A stretch of 64,000 nt of DNA from Janthinobacterium sp. GW456P (lineage in GTDB: Bacteria; Pseudomonadota; Gammaproteobacteria; Burkholderiales; Burkholderiaceae_D). A program made the translations under genes and the position numbers. Of the stretch, positions 27,026 to 36,600 are shown in pieces (within the stretch, counting starts at the first letter, position 1; each line of letters begins with the position of its first letter). The DNA is taken from positions 197,387-261,386 of the forward strand of contig NZ_NEHB01000002.1 of the NCBI RefSeq assembly GCF_002127655.1. The letters run 5' to 3'. The notes beneath the pieces are model-generated. The model ran no database searches, was not told the origin of the DNA, and saw nothing but the letters and a program-made list of their open reading frames with translations.

Positions 27026-27772
27026 CTAAGCGGCCTTTTCCAGCGGCAGCGCGGCGGCCACCGCCGCCTGCGTTGCCGCCGCCAGTTCGCGCCGGTGCGC
27101 GTCGGCCGTCGCCACTGGCGCCAGGCAGGTCAGGCGCGCCGTGATCGGCGGGCCGCTCAGGATCGCCACCATGCTCTGCGCAAAGCTCATCTCGCCGATG
27201 AAGTCGACGGCGTGATGCAGCGCTCCCTTGTCATCCACGTACACGAGCGCAAACGGCTGCACCGGCACTTGCGCGTCGATGGCCGCCTCGAACAGGTTGG
27301 CGTGAAACGGCAGGATCCGCCCTTGCGCGGCGGTCGTGCCTTCGGGGAAGAACGCAATGCGTTCGCCCGCCGTCAATTTATCCACCAGGCCCTGGAAAAT
27401 CAGGCGCAGGTCGCGCTTGCTGCCGCGCGAAATGAAGATGGTGCCGGCGCGTCCCGCCAGCCAGCCCAGGATAGGCCACGCGCGGATTTCCGCCTTGGCG
27501 ACGAAACGGCAGGGGTGGACGGCATTGATGACGAAGATGTCGAGCCACGACACGTGGTTCGCCACCACCATCGCATGGTCGAGAGCCGGCACGCTGTCTG
27601 CCGGCTGCGCCACATGCACGCCGCAGATATCGAGCAGCTGCGTCGACCAGCGGCGGATGCGCCGGTTGCGCCCTTCCAGGTCCAGCCAGGGAAAAAGCAC
27701 GGCGCTCTTGGCCATGCCGCAGCTCAGGTGCATGGCGATGCGCGCGAGGCGCCAGGTAAGCAGAAGTTTCAA
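27026..27772 (-). CDS. Lysophospholipid acyltransferase family protein
   Basis: 248 residues, beginning at a TTG codon (an ATG 13 codons later is the alternative). Acyltransferase boxes NHVSWLD (canonical HX4D) and FFPEGTTAAQG identify a PlsC-like enzyme. The arrangement fits membrane-associated lysophosphatidate or ornithine-lipid type acyltransferases. It is the last gene of the yqgE-ruvX-pyrRBC' run, separated from pyrC' by 87 bases. It differs from the PlsC homologue at 14259, so it is probably not redundant with it. Confidence 0.85.
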   Translation of the reverse strand: MKLLLTWRLARIAMHLSCGMAKSAVLFPWLDLEGRNRRIRRWSTQLLDICGVHVAQPADSVPALDHAMVVANHVSWLDIFVINAVHPCRFVAKAEIRAWPILGWLAGRAGTIFISRGSKRDLRLIFQGLVDKLTAGERIAFFPEGTTAAQGRILPFHANLFEAAIDAQVPVQPFALVYVDDKGALHHAVDFIGEMSFAQSMVAILSGPPITARLTCLAPVATADAHRRELAAATQAAVAAALPLEKAA

Positions 27773-27859
27773 ATGTCACCAACAAATAAACCAGAACCGA
27801 AATCCGGAAGCAGACAAGGGATGCCGGGGCGGCATGCCCCGGCCCATGGATCTGATTTT

Positions 27860-29161
27860 TTAACGCTGAAACGCCACCTGTCCAGCCACGATGGTCGCCT
27901 TGACGATGCCGCTCAGCTCATAGCCGAGGAAAGGCGTGTGCTTGCCCTGGCTGGCCAGCGACGCCGACGACACCGTCCAGCGCGCGGCGGGATCGAAGAC
28001 GCAGATGTCGGCCGCTTCGCCCACGGCCAGGCTGCCGGCCGGGATGCCGGCGACACGGGCCGCCTCGGACGTGACCTTGGCCACGGCGCGCGCCAGCGGA
28101 CGGGCGCCCGCCTGTGGCTGGCCCAGCGCATAGTCCTCGGCCCACTTCAGGGCCAGGGACAGCAGCAGTTCCAGGCCGGTGGCACCGGGCGACGCTTCGC
28201 CGAACGGCAGCAGTTTTTCATCGTCGTCGACGGGCGTATGGTCCGAGCACATGGCGTCGACCGTGCCATCCAACAGGCCGGCGCGGATCGCATCGCGGTC
28301 GCGCTGGCTGCGGAACGGCGGCGTAACGCGCGCATTCGGATCGAAAAAGCCGATGTCGGCGTCCGTCAGGTGCACGTGGTGCACGCCCACGTCGCAGGTG
28401 ACGGGCAAGCCTTCGGCCTTGGCGGCGCGGATCAGTTCCAGGCCCGCGCTTGAGGAAATGCGGCACAGGTGCACGCGCGCGCGGCTGGCGCGCATCAATT
28501 CAAAGATCGTGTGCAGGGCGATGGTTTCGGACATCACGGGCACGCCGGACAGGCCCAGGCGCGACGCCAGCGGGCCGCTGTGGGCGATGCCGCCACGGCC
28601 GATGTGCGGGTCTTGCGGACGCAGCCAGACCGTGTAGCCGAAGGTGTTCGCGTACTGCATGGCGCGCAGCAGCACGGTGGTGTCCTCGATCGGCTCTTCC
28701 GCCTGCGCGAAGCCGATGCAGCCCGCTTCCGTCAGTTCCGCCATTTCCGTCAGCGACTGGCCCTTCAAGCCCATGGTCAGCGCGCCCAGCGGGTGCACGT
28801 GGGCCTTGTTCTGCGTCTTGGCGCGGTATTTCAGCATCTCCACCAGGCCCGGCTCATCGAGCACGGGATCGGTGTCGGGCGGGCAGATCAGGCTCGTGAC
28901 GCCGCCTTGCAGCGCCGCCTGCAGTTCCGATTCCAGGGTCGCCTTGTATTCGTAGCCCGGCTCGCGCAGGCGCGCGGACAGGTCGACCAGGCCGGGGGCA
29001 ACCACCAGGCCGGCCGCGTCAAAGGTGGTGTCGGCCTTGAAGCCGGCCGGGGCGCTGCCCACGGCCAGCACCTTGCCATCGGCGATAAACAGGTCTTGCA
29101 AGCCATCGATGCCGTTGGCAGGGTCGATCAGGTGGCCGTTCTTGATATGTAGTGTCGTCAT
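27860..29161 (-). CDS. pyrC: Dihydroorotase-like protein PyrC' (probably non-catalytic)
   Basis: 433 residues, class I dihydroorotase fold. The metal-binding HxH of the family is replaced: where active enzymes read D-x-H-x-H-L-R, this one reads DLSARLREPG (S62, A63, R64). The block normally ending in His reads HLCRIS. The later SDHTP and VHHVHL blocks are kept. This pattern matches the inactive PyrC' that forms the aspartate carbamoyltransferase complex with PyrB in pseudomonads. A structural role is therefore likely and a working dihydroorotase should be encoded elsewhere. It lies 24 bases after pyrB. Confidence 0.88.
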   Translation of the reverse strand: MTTLHIKNGHLIDPANGIDGLQDLFIADGKVLAVGSAPAGFKADTTFDAAGLVVAPGLVDLSARLREPGYEYKATLESELQAALQGGVTSLICPPDTDPVLDEPGLVEMLKYRAKTQNKAHVHPLGALTMGLKGQSLTEMAELTEAGCIGFAQAEEPIEDTTVLLRAMQYANTFGYTVWLRPQDPHIGRGGIAHSGPLASRLGLSGVPVMSETIALHTIFELMRASRARVHLCRISSSAGLELIRAAKAEGLPVTCDVGVHHVHLTDADIGFFDPNARVTPPFRSQRDRDAIRAGLLDGTVDAMCSDHTPVDDDEKLLPFGEASPGATGLELLLSLALKWAEDYALGQPQAGARPLARAVAKVTSEAARVAGIPAGSLAVGEAADICVFDPAARWTVSSASLASQGKHTPFLGYELSGIVKATIVAGQVAFQR

Positions 29162-29185
29162 GCTCGCTTACTCGTCCTTGGGCTA

Positions 29186-30151
29186 TCAGCCCTGATTACC
29201 AGCCAAAATACTCATCACCGCCATGCGCACGGCGATACCGAAGGTCACCTGCGGCAGGATCACCGCCTGCGGACCGTCGGCCACGGCCGAATCGATTTCC
29301 ACGCCGCGGTTCATCGGGCCCGGATGCATGACGATGGCATCCGGTTTCGCCAGCGCCAGGCGTTCGGGCGTCAAGCCGTAGCTCTTGAAATATTCCTGCG
29401 CCGACGGCAGCAGCGCGCCGCTCATGCGTTCATTTTGCAGGCGCAGCATGATGATCACGTCGACGCCTTTCAAGCCCTCGTCCATGTTGGTGAAGGTGCG
29501 CACGCCCATCTGTTCCAGGCCGCCCGGCAGCAGGGTGTGCGGGCCGATGGCGCGCACTTCCGGCACGCCCAGGGTGGTCAGCGCATGGATGTCGGAACGG
29601 GCCACGCGGCTGTGCAAAATGTCGCCCACGATGGCCACCGTCAGGTTGGTGAAATCCTTCTTGTAGTGGCGGATCGTGTACATGTCGAGCAGGCCCTGGG
29701 TCGGGTGCGCGTGGCGTCCGTCGCCCGCGTTGACGACGTGGACGTGCGGCTGCTTCGTGTCGATCAGGTGCTTGGCGATCAGGTAGGGCGCGCCCGACTG
29801 CGCGTGGCGCACGACGAACATGTCGGCATGCATGGCCGACAGGTTGTCGATGGTGTCGAGCAGCGATTCGCCCTTGCTGGCCGACGAGGCCTGGATGTTC
29901 AGGTTGATGACGTCGGCCGACAGGCGCTTCGAGGCGATCTCGAAGGTGGTGCGGGTGCGCGTGGAGTTTTCAAAGAACAGGTTGAAAACGCTCTTGCCGC
30001 GCATCAGCGGCACCTTTTTCACGTCGCGGTCGGAAATGCCGACGAACGAGGAAGCGGTATCGAGGATGTGGTTGACGATAGACTTCGGCAAGCCTTCGAT
30101 CGTCAGCAGATGTTGCAGTTCGCCGTGTTTATTCAGTTGCGGATTAAGCAT
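29186..30151 (-). CDS. pyrB: Aspartate carbamoyltransferase catalytic subunit
   Basis: 321 residues. Condenses carbamoyl phosphate with aspartate, the first committed step of pyrimidine synthesis. The carbamoyl-phosphate loop is [13 protein letters not shown] and a second substrate loop is [24 protein letters not shown] and [12 protein letters not shown] follow. Its start overlaps the end of pyrR. No regulatory pyrI is present; the adjacent PyrC' probably takes the structural role. Confidence 0.96.
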   Translation of the reverse strand: MLNPQLNKHGELQHLLTIEGLPKSIVNHILDTASSFVGISDRDVKKVPLMRGKSVFNLFFENSTRTRTTFEIASKRLSADVINLNIQASSASKGESLLDTIDNLSAMHADMFVVRHAQSGAPYLIAKHLIDTKQPHVHVVNAGDGRHAHPTQGLLDMYTIRHYKKDFTNLTVAIVGDILHSRVARSDIHALTTLGVPEVRAIGPHTLLPGGLEQMGVRTFTNMDEGLKGVDVIIMLRLQNERMSGALLPSAQEYFKSYGLTPERLALAKPDAIVMHPGPMNRGVEIDSAVADGPQAVILPQVTFGIAVRMAVMSILAGNQG

Positions 30152-30683
30152 GGTGGGTATCTATGGTGAGCGTGAATTTTCCATCGTCGGCTTGCTTCAG
30201 GACCAGGGCCTGGCCCGGCGGCACGGCAGTGAAGGCGGCCACGAAATCGGCGGCCACCGGCAGCTGGCGTTCGCCGCGGTCGACCAGGGCCGCCAGCATG
30301 ATCTTGGCCGGGCGGCCATAGTCGAACAATTCGTTGATGGCCGCGCGCGTGGTGCGGCCCGTGTACAGCACGTCGTCGACCAGCAGGATGGTGGCGCCGG
30401 CCACGTCAAAGCTGATTTGCGTCGGCTTGACGTCCGCATGCAGGCCCTTCTGGGCAAAGTCGTCGCGGTAGAACGAGACGTCGAGCACGCCCAGGCGGTC
30501 GAGCAGGTTCAGGTCGCGCGCCAGGCGTTCAGCCAGCCAGGCGCCGCCCGAATGGATGCCGACGATGGCCACGTTGGGGATGCCCGCCAGGCCGCTCTGC
30601 ACCTGTTGCAGCAAATCTGCATACAGGGCCTCGGCGTCGAGTTGGGAAGGATTCGCAGGATGCGGCATAGAGTTCTTAATCAT
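30144..30683 (-). CDS. pyrR: Bifunctional pyr regulator / uracil phosphoribosyltransferase PyrR
   Basis: 179 residues, PRTase fold with the PRPP-binding motif [20 protein letters not shown]. In Gram-positives PyrR controls pyr mRNA attenuation; in many Gram-negatives its regulatory role is unsettled and it may act as a uracil phosphoribosyltransferase. I saw no attenuator hairpin between pyrR and pyrB, since the genes overlap, so any RNA control would have to act further upstream. Confidence 0.92.
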   Translation of the reverse strand: MIKNSMPHPANPSQLDAEALYADLLQQVQSGLAGIPNVAIVGIHSGGAWLAERLARDLNLLDRLGVLDVSFYRDDFAQKGLHADVKPTQISFDVAGATILLVDDVLYTGRTTRAAINELFDYGRPAKIMLAALVDRGERQLPVAADFVAAFTAVPPGQALVLKQADDGKFTLTIDTHHA

Positions 30684-30707
30684 TCAGGGAGGGAGTCTAG
30701 GGTCAGA

Positions 30708-31106
30708 TTAATAATTCGCGTCGAAATACTGTTGCAGGATGATGGCGGCGGCGCGGTCGTCGATGACTTCGCCGCGTTTGGCGGCGATGACGGCCGAGGA
30801 ATAGCGCTCGTCGACCAGTTCCACGGGCAGGTTGAAGCGGCCATGCACCTGGTTGGCGAAACGGCGGCAGCGCGCGCTCATCTCGTGTTCCGTGCCATCG
30901 GGGTGGCTGGGCAAGCCCACCACGATACGGCTGGCCCCCCACTCCCGGATCAGGCTATCGATGGCGGCAAACTTCGGCTCGTTCGCCGTGGCCGTGATCA
31001 CGCTGAGCGGCTTGGCCTGGCAAATCATGGTATTGCCGATGGCCACGCCGATGCGTTTCAAGCCGAAATCGAAGGCGAGGATGGTGTCGATGGCGTCGCC
31101 GCTCAT
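30708..31106 (-). CDS. ruvX: Putative pre-16S rRNA nuclease YqgF/RuvX
   Basis: 132 residues, RNase-H-like fold beginning with LAFDFGLKRIGVAIGN and ending with DDRAAAIILQQYFD. It is implicated in 16S rRNA 5'-end processing; an older proposal made it a Holliday-junction resolvase. It overlaps yqgE by 4 bases, the usual gene pair in proteobacteria. Confidence 0.93.
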   Translation of the reverse strand: MSGDAIDTILAFDFGLKRIGVAIGNTMICQAKPLSVITATANEPKFAAIDSLIREWGASRIVVGLPSHPDGTEHEMSARCRRFANQVHGRFNLPVELVDERYSSAVIAAKRGEVIDDRAAAIILQQYFDANY

Positions 31107-31750
31107 GCGTGTCCGGCTTCCGAAGCCAGCATGAGGGGATCGATACCGAGCAACTTGATGGCCGCCACGTAGCGCTGTTCGATGGGGAAATCGAACAGGA
31201 TGTCGGCCGAGGCGCCCACCGTCAGCCAGCCATTGCGGCCGATCTCGTCTTCCAGCTGGCCCGGGCTCCAGCCCGAGTAGCCGATCGAGACGAGCATGCG
31301 CTCGGGACCATCGCCCTTGGCGACGGCTTCGAGCACGTCGATCGAGGTGGTAAACGCCACTTCATCGGTCACCGTCAGCGACGAGGAATAGCGCGCGCCC
31401 GGCGTGTGCAGCACGAAGCCGCGGTCATCCTGCACGGGGCCGCCAAACATGATCGGCTCGTTGATGATGGGCGTGTCGCTGCCAGCCTCGAGTTTCAGGT
31501 CGATGCGGTCGAACAGCACTTCCATGGTCATGTCGGTGGGTTTGTTGATGACGACGCCCAGCACGCCGTTTTCATTATGTTCACACACGTACACGACCGT
31601 GCCGCCGAAGATTGGATCTTGCATGGCCGGCATCGCAATCAGGAAATGGTTGGCCAGATTCAGGGTGGAGGAACCGGTCGCGGCCGGCTCTCCCACACCC
31701 TGCATCAGACGATGTCCTGGTAGAGTCTGGTCGATTTTACTCTTTTTCAT
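31103..31750 (-). CDS. YqgE/AlgH family protein
   Basis: 215 residues. UPF0301 domain from ~29: LANHFLIAMPAMQDPIFGGTVVYVCEHNENGVLGVVINKP, then the FGGPVQDDRGFVLH block. Despite the AlgH name (alginate regulator) the molecular role is unclear. It heads the yqgE-ruvX-pyr run on the minus strand. Confidence 0.92.
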   Translation of the reverse strand: MKKSKIDQTLPGHRLMQGVGEPAATGSSTLNLANHFLIAMPAMQDPIFGGTVVYVCEHNENGVLGVVINKPTDMTMEVLFDRIDLKLEAGSDTPIINEPIMFGGPVQDDRGFVLHTPGARYSSSLTVTDEVAFTTSIDVLEAVAKGDGPERMLVSIGYSGWSPGQLEDEIGRNGWLTVGASADILFDFPIEQRYVAAIKLLGIDPLMLASEAGHA

Positions 31751-32091
31751 ACGCGATGCTCTCTCTGTGGGCTTGCTGGCAAGTCTCGCTTACCCCGCTA
31801 TCGTACGCCCGGCGCAAGCGGCCGCACATCTTGGGCGGCGCGCACCGTGGTGCCAGGCGTTATTCTTGTTATGTTATAAATTAATGATCAATTCGCTATG
31901 CCTGCAGGCGCATTTCAATGCCAATTGTAAAATTGATTGCAAAATCGCTGTCGCACATAAAGTACCGCGAACATACCCGCTAGTTTACACTGAATTGCCG
32001 CCGCAGCGACGCCAAAGGCACGACGCGCGCGGCCATAAAGCCCTGTTGACGGCAAAAAATCGCCTATCTTTGACCCTGAACACGCAAAATA
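31751..32091. other. Intergenic region, 341 bases, no gene seen
   Basis: Divergent promoter region between yqgE and the photolyase gene. It is AT-rich at about 31865-31950. I found no hairpin, repeat or credible coding frame. Confidence 0.5.
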
Positions 32092-33555
32092 ATGACAATT
32101 AAGACTTCCCTGGTGTGGTTCCGCCGCGATCTGCGCGCGTTTGACCATGCTGCACTGCATCACGCCCTGCGTCAAAGCCAGGCCGTGCATTGCGTCTTCG
32201 TATACGACACCGCCATCCTGGCCACGCTGCCGCGCCGCGACCGGCGGATCGACTTCATCCATGCAAGCGTGGCCGAGCTGGCCGCCGAGCTGCGCCAGCT
32301 GGGCGGCGACCTGATCGTGCTGCACGCGGCCGCGGCCGAGGCGATTCCGCGCCTGGCGGCCGAATTGAACGCCGACGCCGTCTTTGCCAACCACGACTAC
32401 GAACCGCAGGCGATCGCCCGCGACGCCACGGTGGCCGCCGCGCTCACGCACGAGGCGCGCCTGTGGTTCAGCTTTAAGGACCAGGTGATCTTTGAAAAAG
32501 ACGAGGTTTTGACGCTCTCGGCCAAACCCTACACCGTCTACACGCCGTATAAAAATGCCTGGCTGAAGAAAATGCGCGCCGAACCCGCCTGCCTGGCGTC
32601 ATTCGATATCGAGCCGCATGCGGCCAGCCTGGCGCCGCCCCGCGCCGGCACGCCGTCGCCCCTGCCCACCCTGGGCGAGCTGGGGTTCGAGGCCAGCAAC
32701 CTGGCCGAGCTGGCCATCCCTACCGGCATGTCGGGTGCCAGCGCGCTGTTCGAGGATTTTTTGCCGCGCGTGGCCCGCTATGACGTGGCGCGCGATTTTC
32801 CCGCCCTGAAGGGACCGTCCTACCTGTCCATGCATCTGCGCTTCGGCACCGTGTCGCTGCGCTATCTGGTGCGCACCGTGGTCGACCTGATGGACCGCGG
32901 CGGCGGCGGGGACGGGGCGCCCGTGTGGCTGGCCGAACTGATCTGGCGCGACTTCTACGCCATGATTTTGTACCAGAACCCGCACGTCGAAGGCGGCGCC
33001 TTCAAACCGGCCTACGACGCCATCGCCTGGGAAACGGGGCCGGCCGCCGATGCCGCCTTTGCCGCCTGGTGCGAGGGCCGCACCGGCTATCCGCTGGTCG
33101 ACGCGGCCATGGCGCAGCTGAACCAGACGGGCTATATGCACAACCGCCTGCGCATGGTCACGGCCTGCTTTCTAATCAAGGATCTCGGTATCGACTGGCG
33201 CCGCGGCGAGGCGTATTTCGCGCTGCACCTGAACGACTTCGACCTGGCCTCGAACAACGGCGGCTGGCAATGGGCGTCCTCGTCCGGCTGCGACGCCCAG
33301 CCTTACTTCCGCATCTTCAATCCCATCACGCAGTCGGAAAAATTCGACGCCAGCGGACGCTTCATCCGCCGCTACCTGCCGCAGCTGAAGGCGCTGGGCG
33401 ACAAGGAAATCCACGCGCCCTGGCTGGTGCCGCGCATGCTGCTGGAACAGAAAAACATCGTGCTGGGACGCGACTATCCGGCACCCATCGTGCAGCACGA
33501 CGAGGCGCGCAAGGAGACGCTGGAGCGCTATGCGGTGGTGAAGGTGCCAGCGTAA
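32092..33555 (+). CDS. phrB: Deoxyribodipyrimidine photo-lyase
   Basis: 487 residues. Light-driven flavoprotein that splits cyclobutane pyrimidine dimers. The N-terminal antenna-binding domain begins SLVWFRRDLRAFDHAAL. The C-terminal FAD domain contains GYPLVDAAMAQLNQTGYMHNRLRMVTACFLIKD and NNGGWQWASSSGCDAQPYFRIFNP, both diagnostic of class I CPD photolyases. Its TAA stop falls inside the half-site of a palindromic repeat, so the last residues may differ from relatives. Confidence 0.95.
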   Translation: MTIKTSLVWFRRDLRAFDHAALHHALRQSQAVHCVFVYDTAILATLPRRDRRIDFIHASVAELAAELRQLGGDLIVLHAAAAEAIPRLAAELNADAVFANHDYEPQAIARDATVAAALTHEARLWFSFKDQVIFEKDEVLTLSAKPYTVYTPYKNAWLKKMRAEPACLASFDIEPHAASLAPPRAGTPSPLPTLGELGFEASNLAELAIPTGMSGASALFEDFLPRVARYDVARDFPALKGPSYLSMHLRFGTVSLRYLVRTVVDLMDRGGGGDGAPVWLAELIWRDFYAMILYQNPHVEGGAFKPAYDAIAWETGPAADAAFAAWCEGRTGYPLVDAAMAQLNQTGYMHNRLRMVTACFLIKDLGIDWRRGEAYFALHLNDFDLASNNGGWQWASSSGCDAQPYFRIFNPITQSEKFDASGRFIRRYLPQLKALGDKEIHAPWLVPRMLLEQKNIVLGRDYPAPIVQHDEARKETLERYAVVKVPA

Positions 33556-33625
33556 TCCGACGATATTGTCGTACTGTTCGCTGGTGATGTCGGGTTACGC
33601 GCTGCGCGCTAACCCGACCTACCCG
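33553..33625. repeat. Composite palindromic repeat, copy 2
   Basis: Half-site TAATCCGAC (33553-33561), linker with TGGTGATG, then hairpin GTCGGGTTA...TAACCCGAC (33589-33618). The first TAA is the phrB stop codon. The copy sits between the convergent phrB and chpA genes and has the same two-part plan as the elements at 15989 and 61716. Confidence 0.75.
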
Positions 33626-33674
33626 ACCTGCCTTGGCGGTTCATATGCGCAATCCGGCAACCTTGTTGGCCGGC

Positions 33675-36600
33675 TTATGTCAGCAAGCGTACCACCTCGG
33701 CCAGCAATTCGTCTTCCTGGAACGGCTTGCCGAAATACGCATTCACGCCCAGTTCAAAGGCATGCGCGCGGTGCTTGTCGGCGCTGCGCGAGGTGATCAT
33801 GATGACGGGGATGGCGCGCGTCTTGTCGTCGCTGCGCACATTGCGCGTCAAATCAAAACCGTCCATGCGCGGCATTTCCACGTCGACCAGCAGCAGCGCC
33901 GGCATGGCGGCCGGTTCCAGCGCATGCAGCTGCTCCAGCGCGTCGAGGCCATCCTTGGCCAGCAGCACCTGGTAGCCTTCGCGCTCGAACAGGCGCTGCA
34001 TCACGCGGCGCACCGTCAGCGAATCGTCGACCACCATCACGCGCACGGCTGGCACGGCCAGCACGCTGGAAGCGGCGTGCTGCTCGCGGCTGGCCAGCGC
34101 ATATTGCGACAGCAGTTCCGGATGGTGCTCGAGGTGCTGCGCCAGCGCCACCGGGTTGAGGATCAGCACGATGTCGCCCGTGCCCAGCACTGTGGCGCCG
34201 GCGATGCCCGGCATGCGCGCCAGTTGCGGACCCACGTGCTTGACCACGACCTCGCGGTTGCCCACCACGTCATCGACCTGCAAGGCCAGCCTGTCATTGC
34301 CATTCCGGAGCAACAGCACCGGCGCATGGCGCTGCGTAGCCTGCGCCGCCGGCGTCTCGCCCAGCATGGCCGACAGGTGATGCAGCGCCAGCGATTGCCC
34401 GTGCGACTCGATGCGCCCCGCTGCCCGCACCTGCTCCAGCTGTTCGCCTTTCAGGTGCAGCACCTGCTCGACCAGCACCGATGGCAAGGCATACGTCTTG
34501 CCGTTCGCCGCCAGCAGCACCACTTGCGTGACGGCCAGGGTCAGCGGCAGGTGGATGGTGAAGCGCATACCCTGGCCCGCCTGCGTCTGCGTTTCCACGC
34601 GTCCGCCCAAGGCCAGCGCTTCGGAGCGCACGATGTCCATGCCAACACCGCGTCCTGCCAGTTCCGTCAGGCTGTCGGCGGTGGAAAAGCCGGGCGTGAA
34701 AATCAGCTCGGCCGCCTGCGCGTCGCTCAAAGGCGCGTCCGTCGCCACCAGGCCTGCGCCGTGCGCCTTGGCGCGGATGCGTTCCAGGTCCAGCCCCGCG
34801 CCATCGTCGGAAAAAGCGATCGCCACTTCATTGCCCTGCTGGCTGACCTGCACCAGCAGCTCGCCCGTCTCGCTCTTGCCCGCGGCCAGGCGCGCATCGC
34901 GCGGCTCGACGCCGTGCACGATGGCGTTGCGCAGCAGGTGTTCGAAGGGCGCGGCCATGCGTTCGAGCACGCTGCGGTCGATTTCCACGCCGCCGCCGCG
35001 GATGTCGAGGTTGACGCGCTTGTCGACTTCCTTGGCGCTTTGCCGCGCCACGCGGAACAGGCGTTCAGCGATGCTGGCAAACGGTACCATGCGGATCTGC
35101 ATCAGGTCGCGCTGCAGCTCGCGCGTCAGCCGCGCCTGCAGCACCAGGTCGTCCGTCACCGCATCAACGCTGTGACTGAGGTTTTCATGGAAGGAGGCCA
35201 CATCGTTGACGCTTTCGGCCATCATGCGCGTGAGTTCCTGCAGGCGCGTAAAGCGGTCGAATTCGAGCGGGTCGAATTCGCGCTCGCTGCCGACGGCCAT
35301 GCGCGAGGCGATCTGCGATTCGGCCTGCATTTCCACTTCGCGCAGCTGGCGCCGCAGGCGCGCCAGGTTGTCGGAAAACTCGGACAGCGAAGCACCGAGC
35401 ACGCCCACTTCATTTTCCATCTTCGAGCGCGTGATCGACACTTCGCCAGCCTGGTTCACCAGGCGGTCGAGGATATCGGCGCGCACGCGCACCAGCGCCG
35501 CCTTCGGTTCGACCACCGGGGTGTCTTCCATGCCAGGCAAGGGCAGCAACGGTTGCTGCAGCTGCTCGAACAGGTGCAGCGCATGGTCGTAGTGGGCCAG
35601 CAATTCCTCGAACGCTTGCGGCGTGGCGGTGCCCGCGTGCAGCATGTTTTCGATATGCGTCTCGATTTCATGCGCATGCTGTCCCAGGCGCATGGCGCCG
35701 GCCATGCGCGCGCTGCCCTTGACGGTGTGCAGGGTGCGCAGCAGCATCTGCGCCTGGCCGCTGTCATGCGGCTGCTGCTGCCAGCTGCGCAACGCCTCGC
35801 CGATCTGCGGCAGCAGGTCGGCGCCCTCTTCCAGGAAGACGGACAATAACTCGAGGTCGAGTTCATCGCTGATGCCGGCGCTCGCCGCCAGCAGCGCGGC
35901 CGCATCGGCCGGCATGATGGCGGGCGCCGGCGCTTCCGGCGCCGCATGCTCCAATGGCGGCGCATGTTCGAAACCGGCGTCGAACAGGTCGTCGCTGGCG
36001 CCGATGTCCTGCGCCGGCGCCGGCGCCGGCACTTCGGCCCGCGGCTCGGCAGGCTGCGCCGGCGTACCGACGATGCTGGCGTAGGCGTCCGCAAACAGGG
36101 CGTCGAGGCGGTCTTCCTTGCTCTCGCCAGGCGGCGCCGTCAAGGCGCGCCACAGAGTGTTGAGCGCTTCGATCATGTCCGGCTGCGTTGGCGCCAGGTC
36201 GCCCAGCGCGAACGCCTGCAGCATTTGTCCGATGCGCTGCGTGGCCTGCTCCAGCACGTCGTGCTGCTCGGCGCGCAGGCCGGCCAGTGGCGGCACCACC
36301 GTTTCGATCACCGTTTCCAGCGCGTGCGCCAGGTCGCGCAGGGACTGGAAGCCCACCGTGCCGGACGTCCCCGCCAGGGTATGCACGGCTTGCAGCGCCT
36401 CCGCGCTGACGGCGCGCGGCTCATGGCGCCATTCGCCAAAGTCGCGCGTGAGCACGCGCAGCAATTCATCCGTCTCGGCCAGATAGATGTTGTACAAGGG
36501 AAGGCTGATGCGCAGTTCGCCCACGTGCTTGAGGTGATCGTCCGGCGCTTCATGGAGCGCGGGCGCCGTGGCCAAGGGAAGTCCGATCACATTGCCATTG

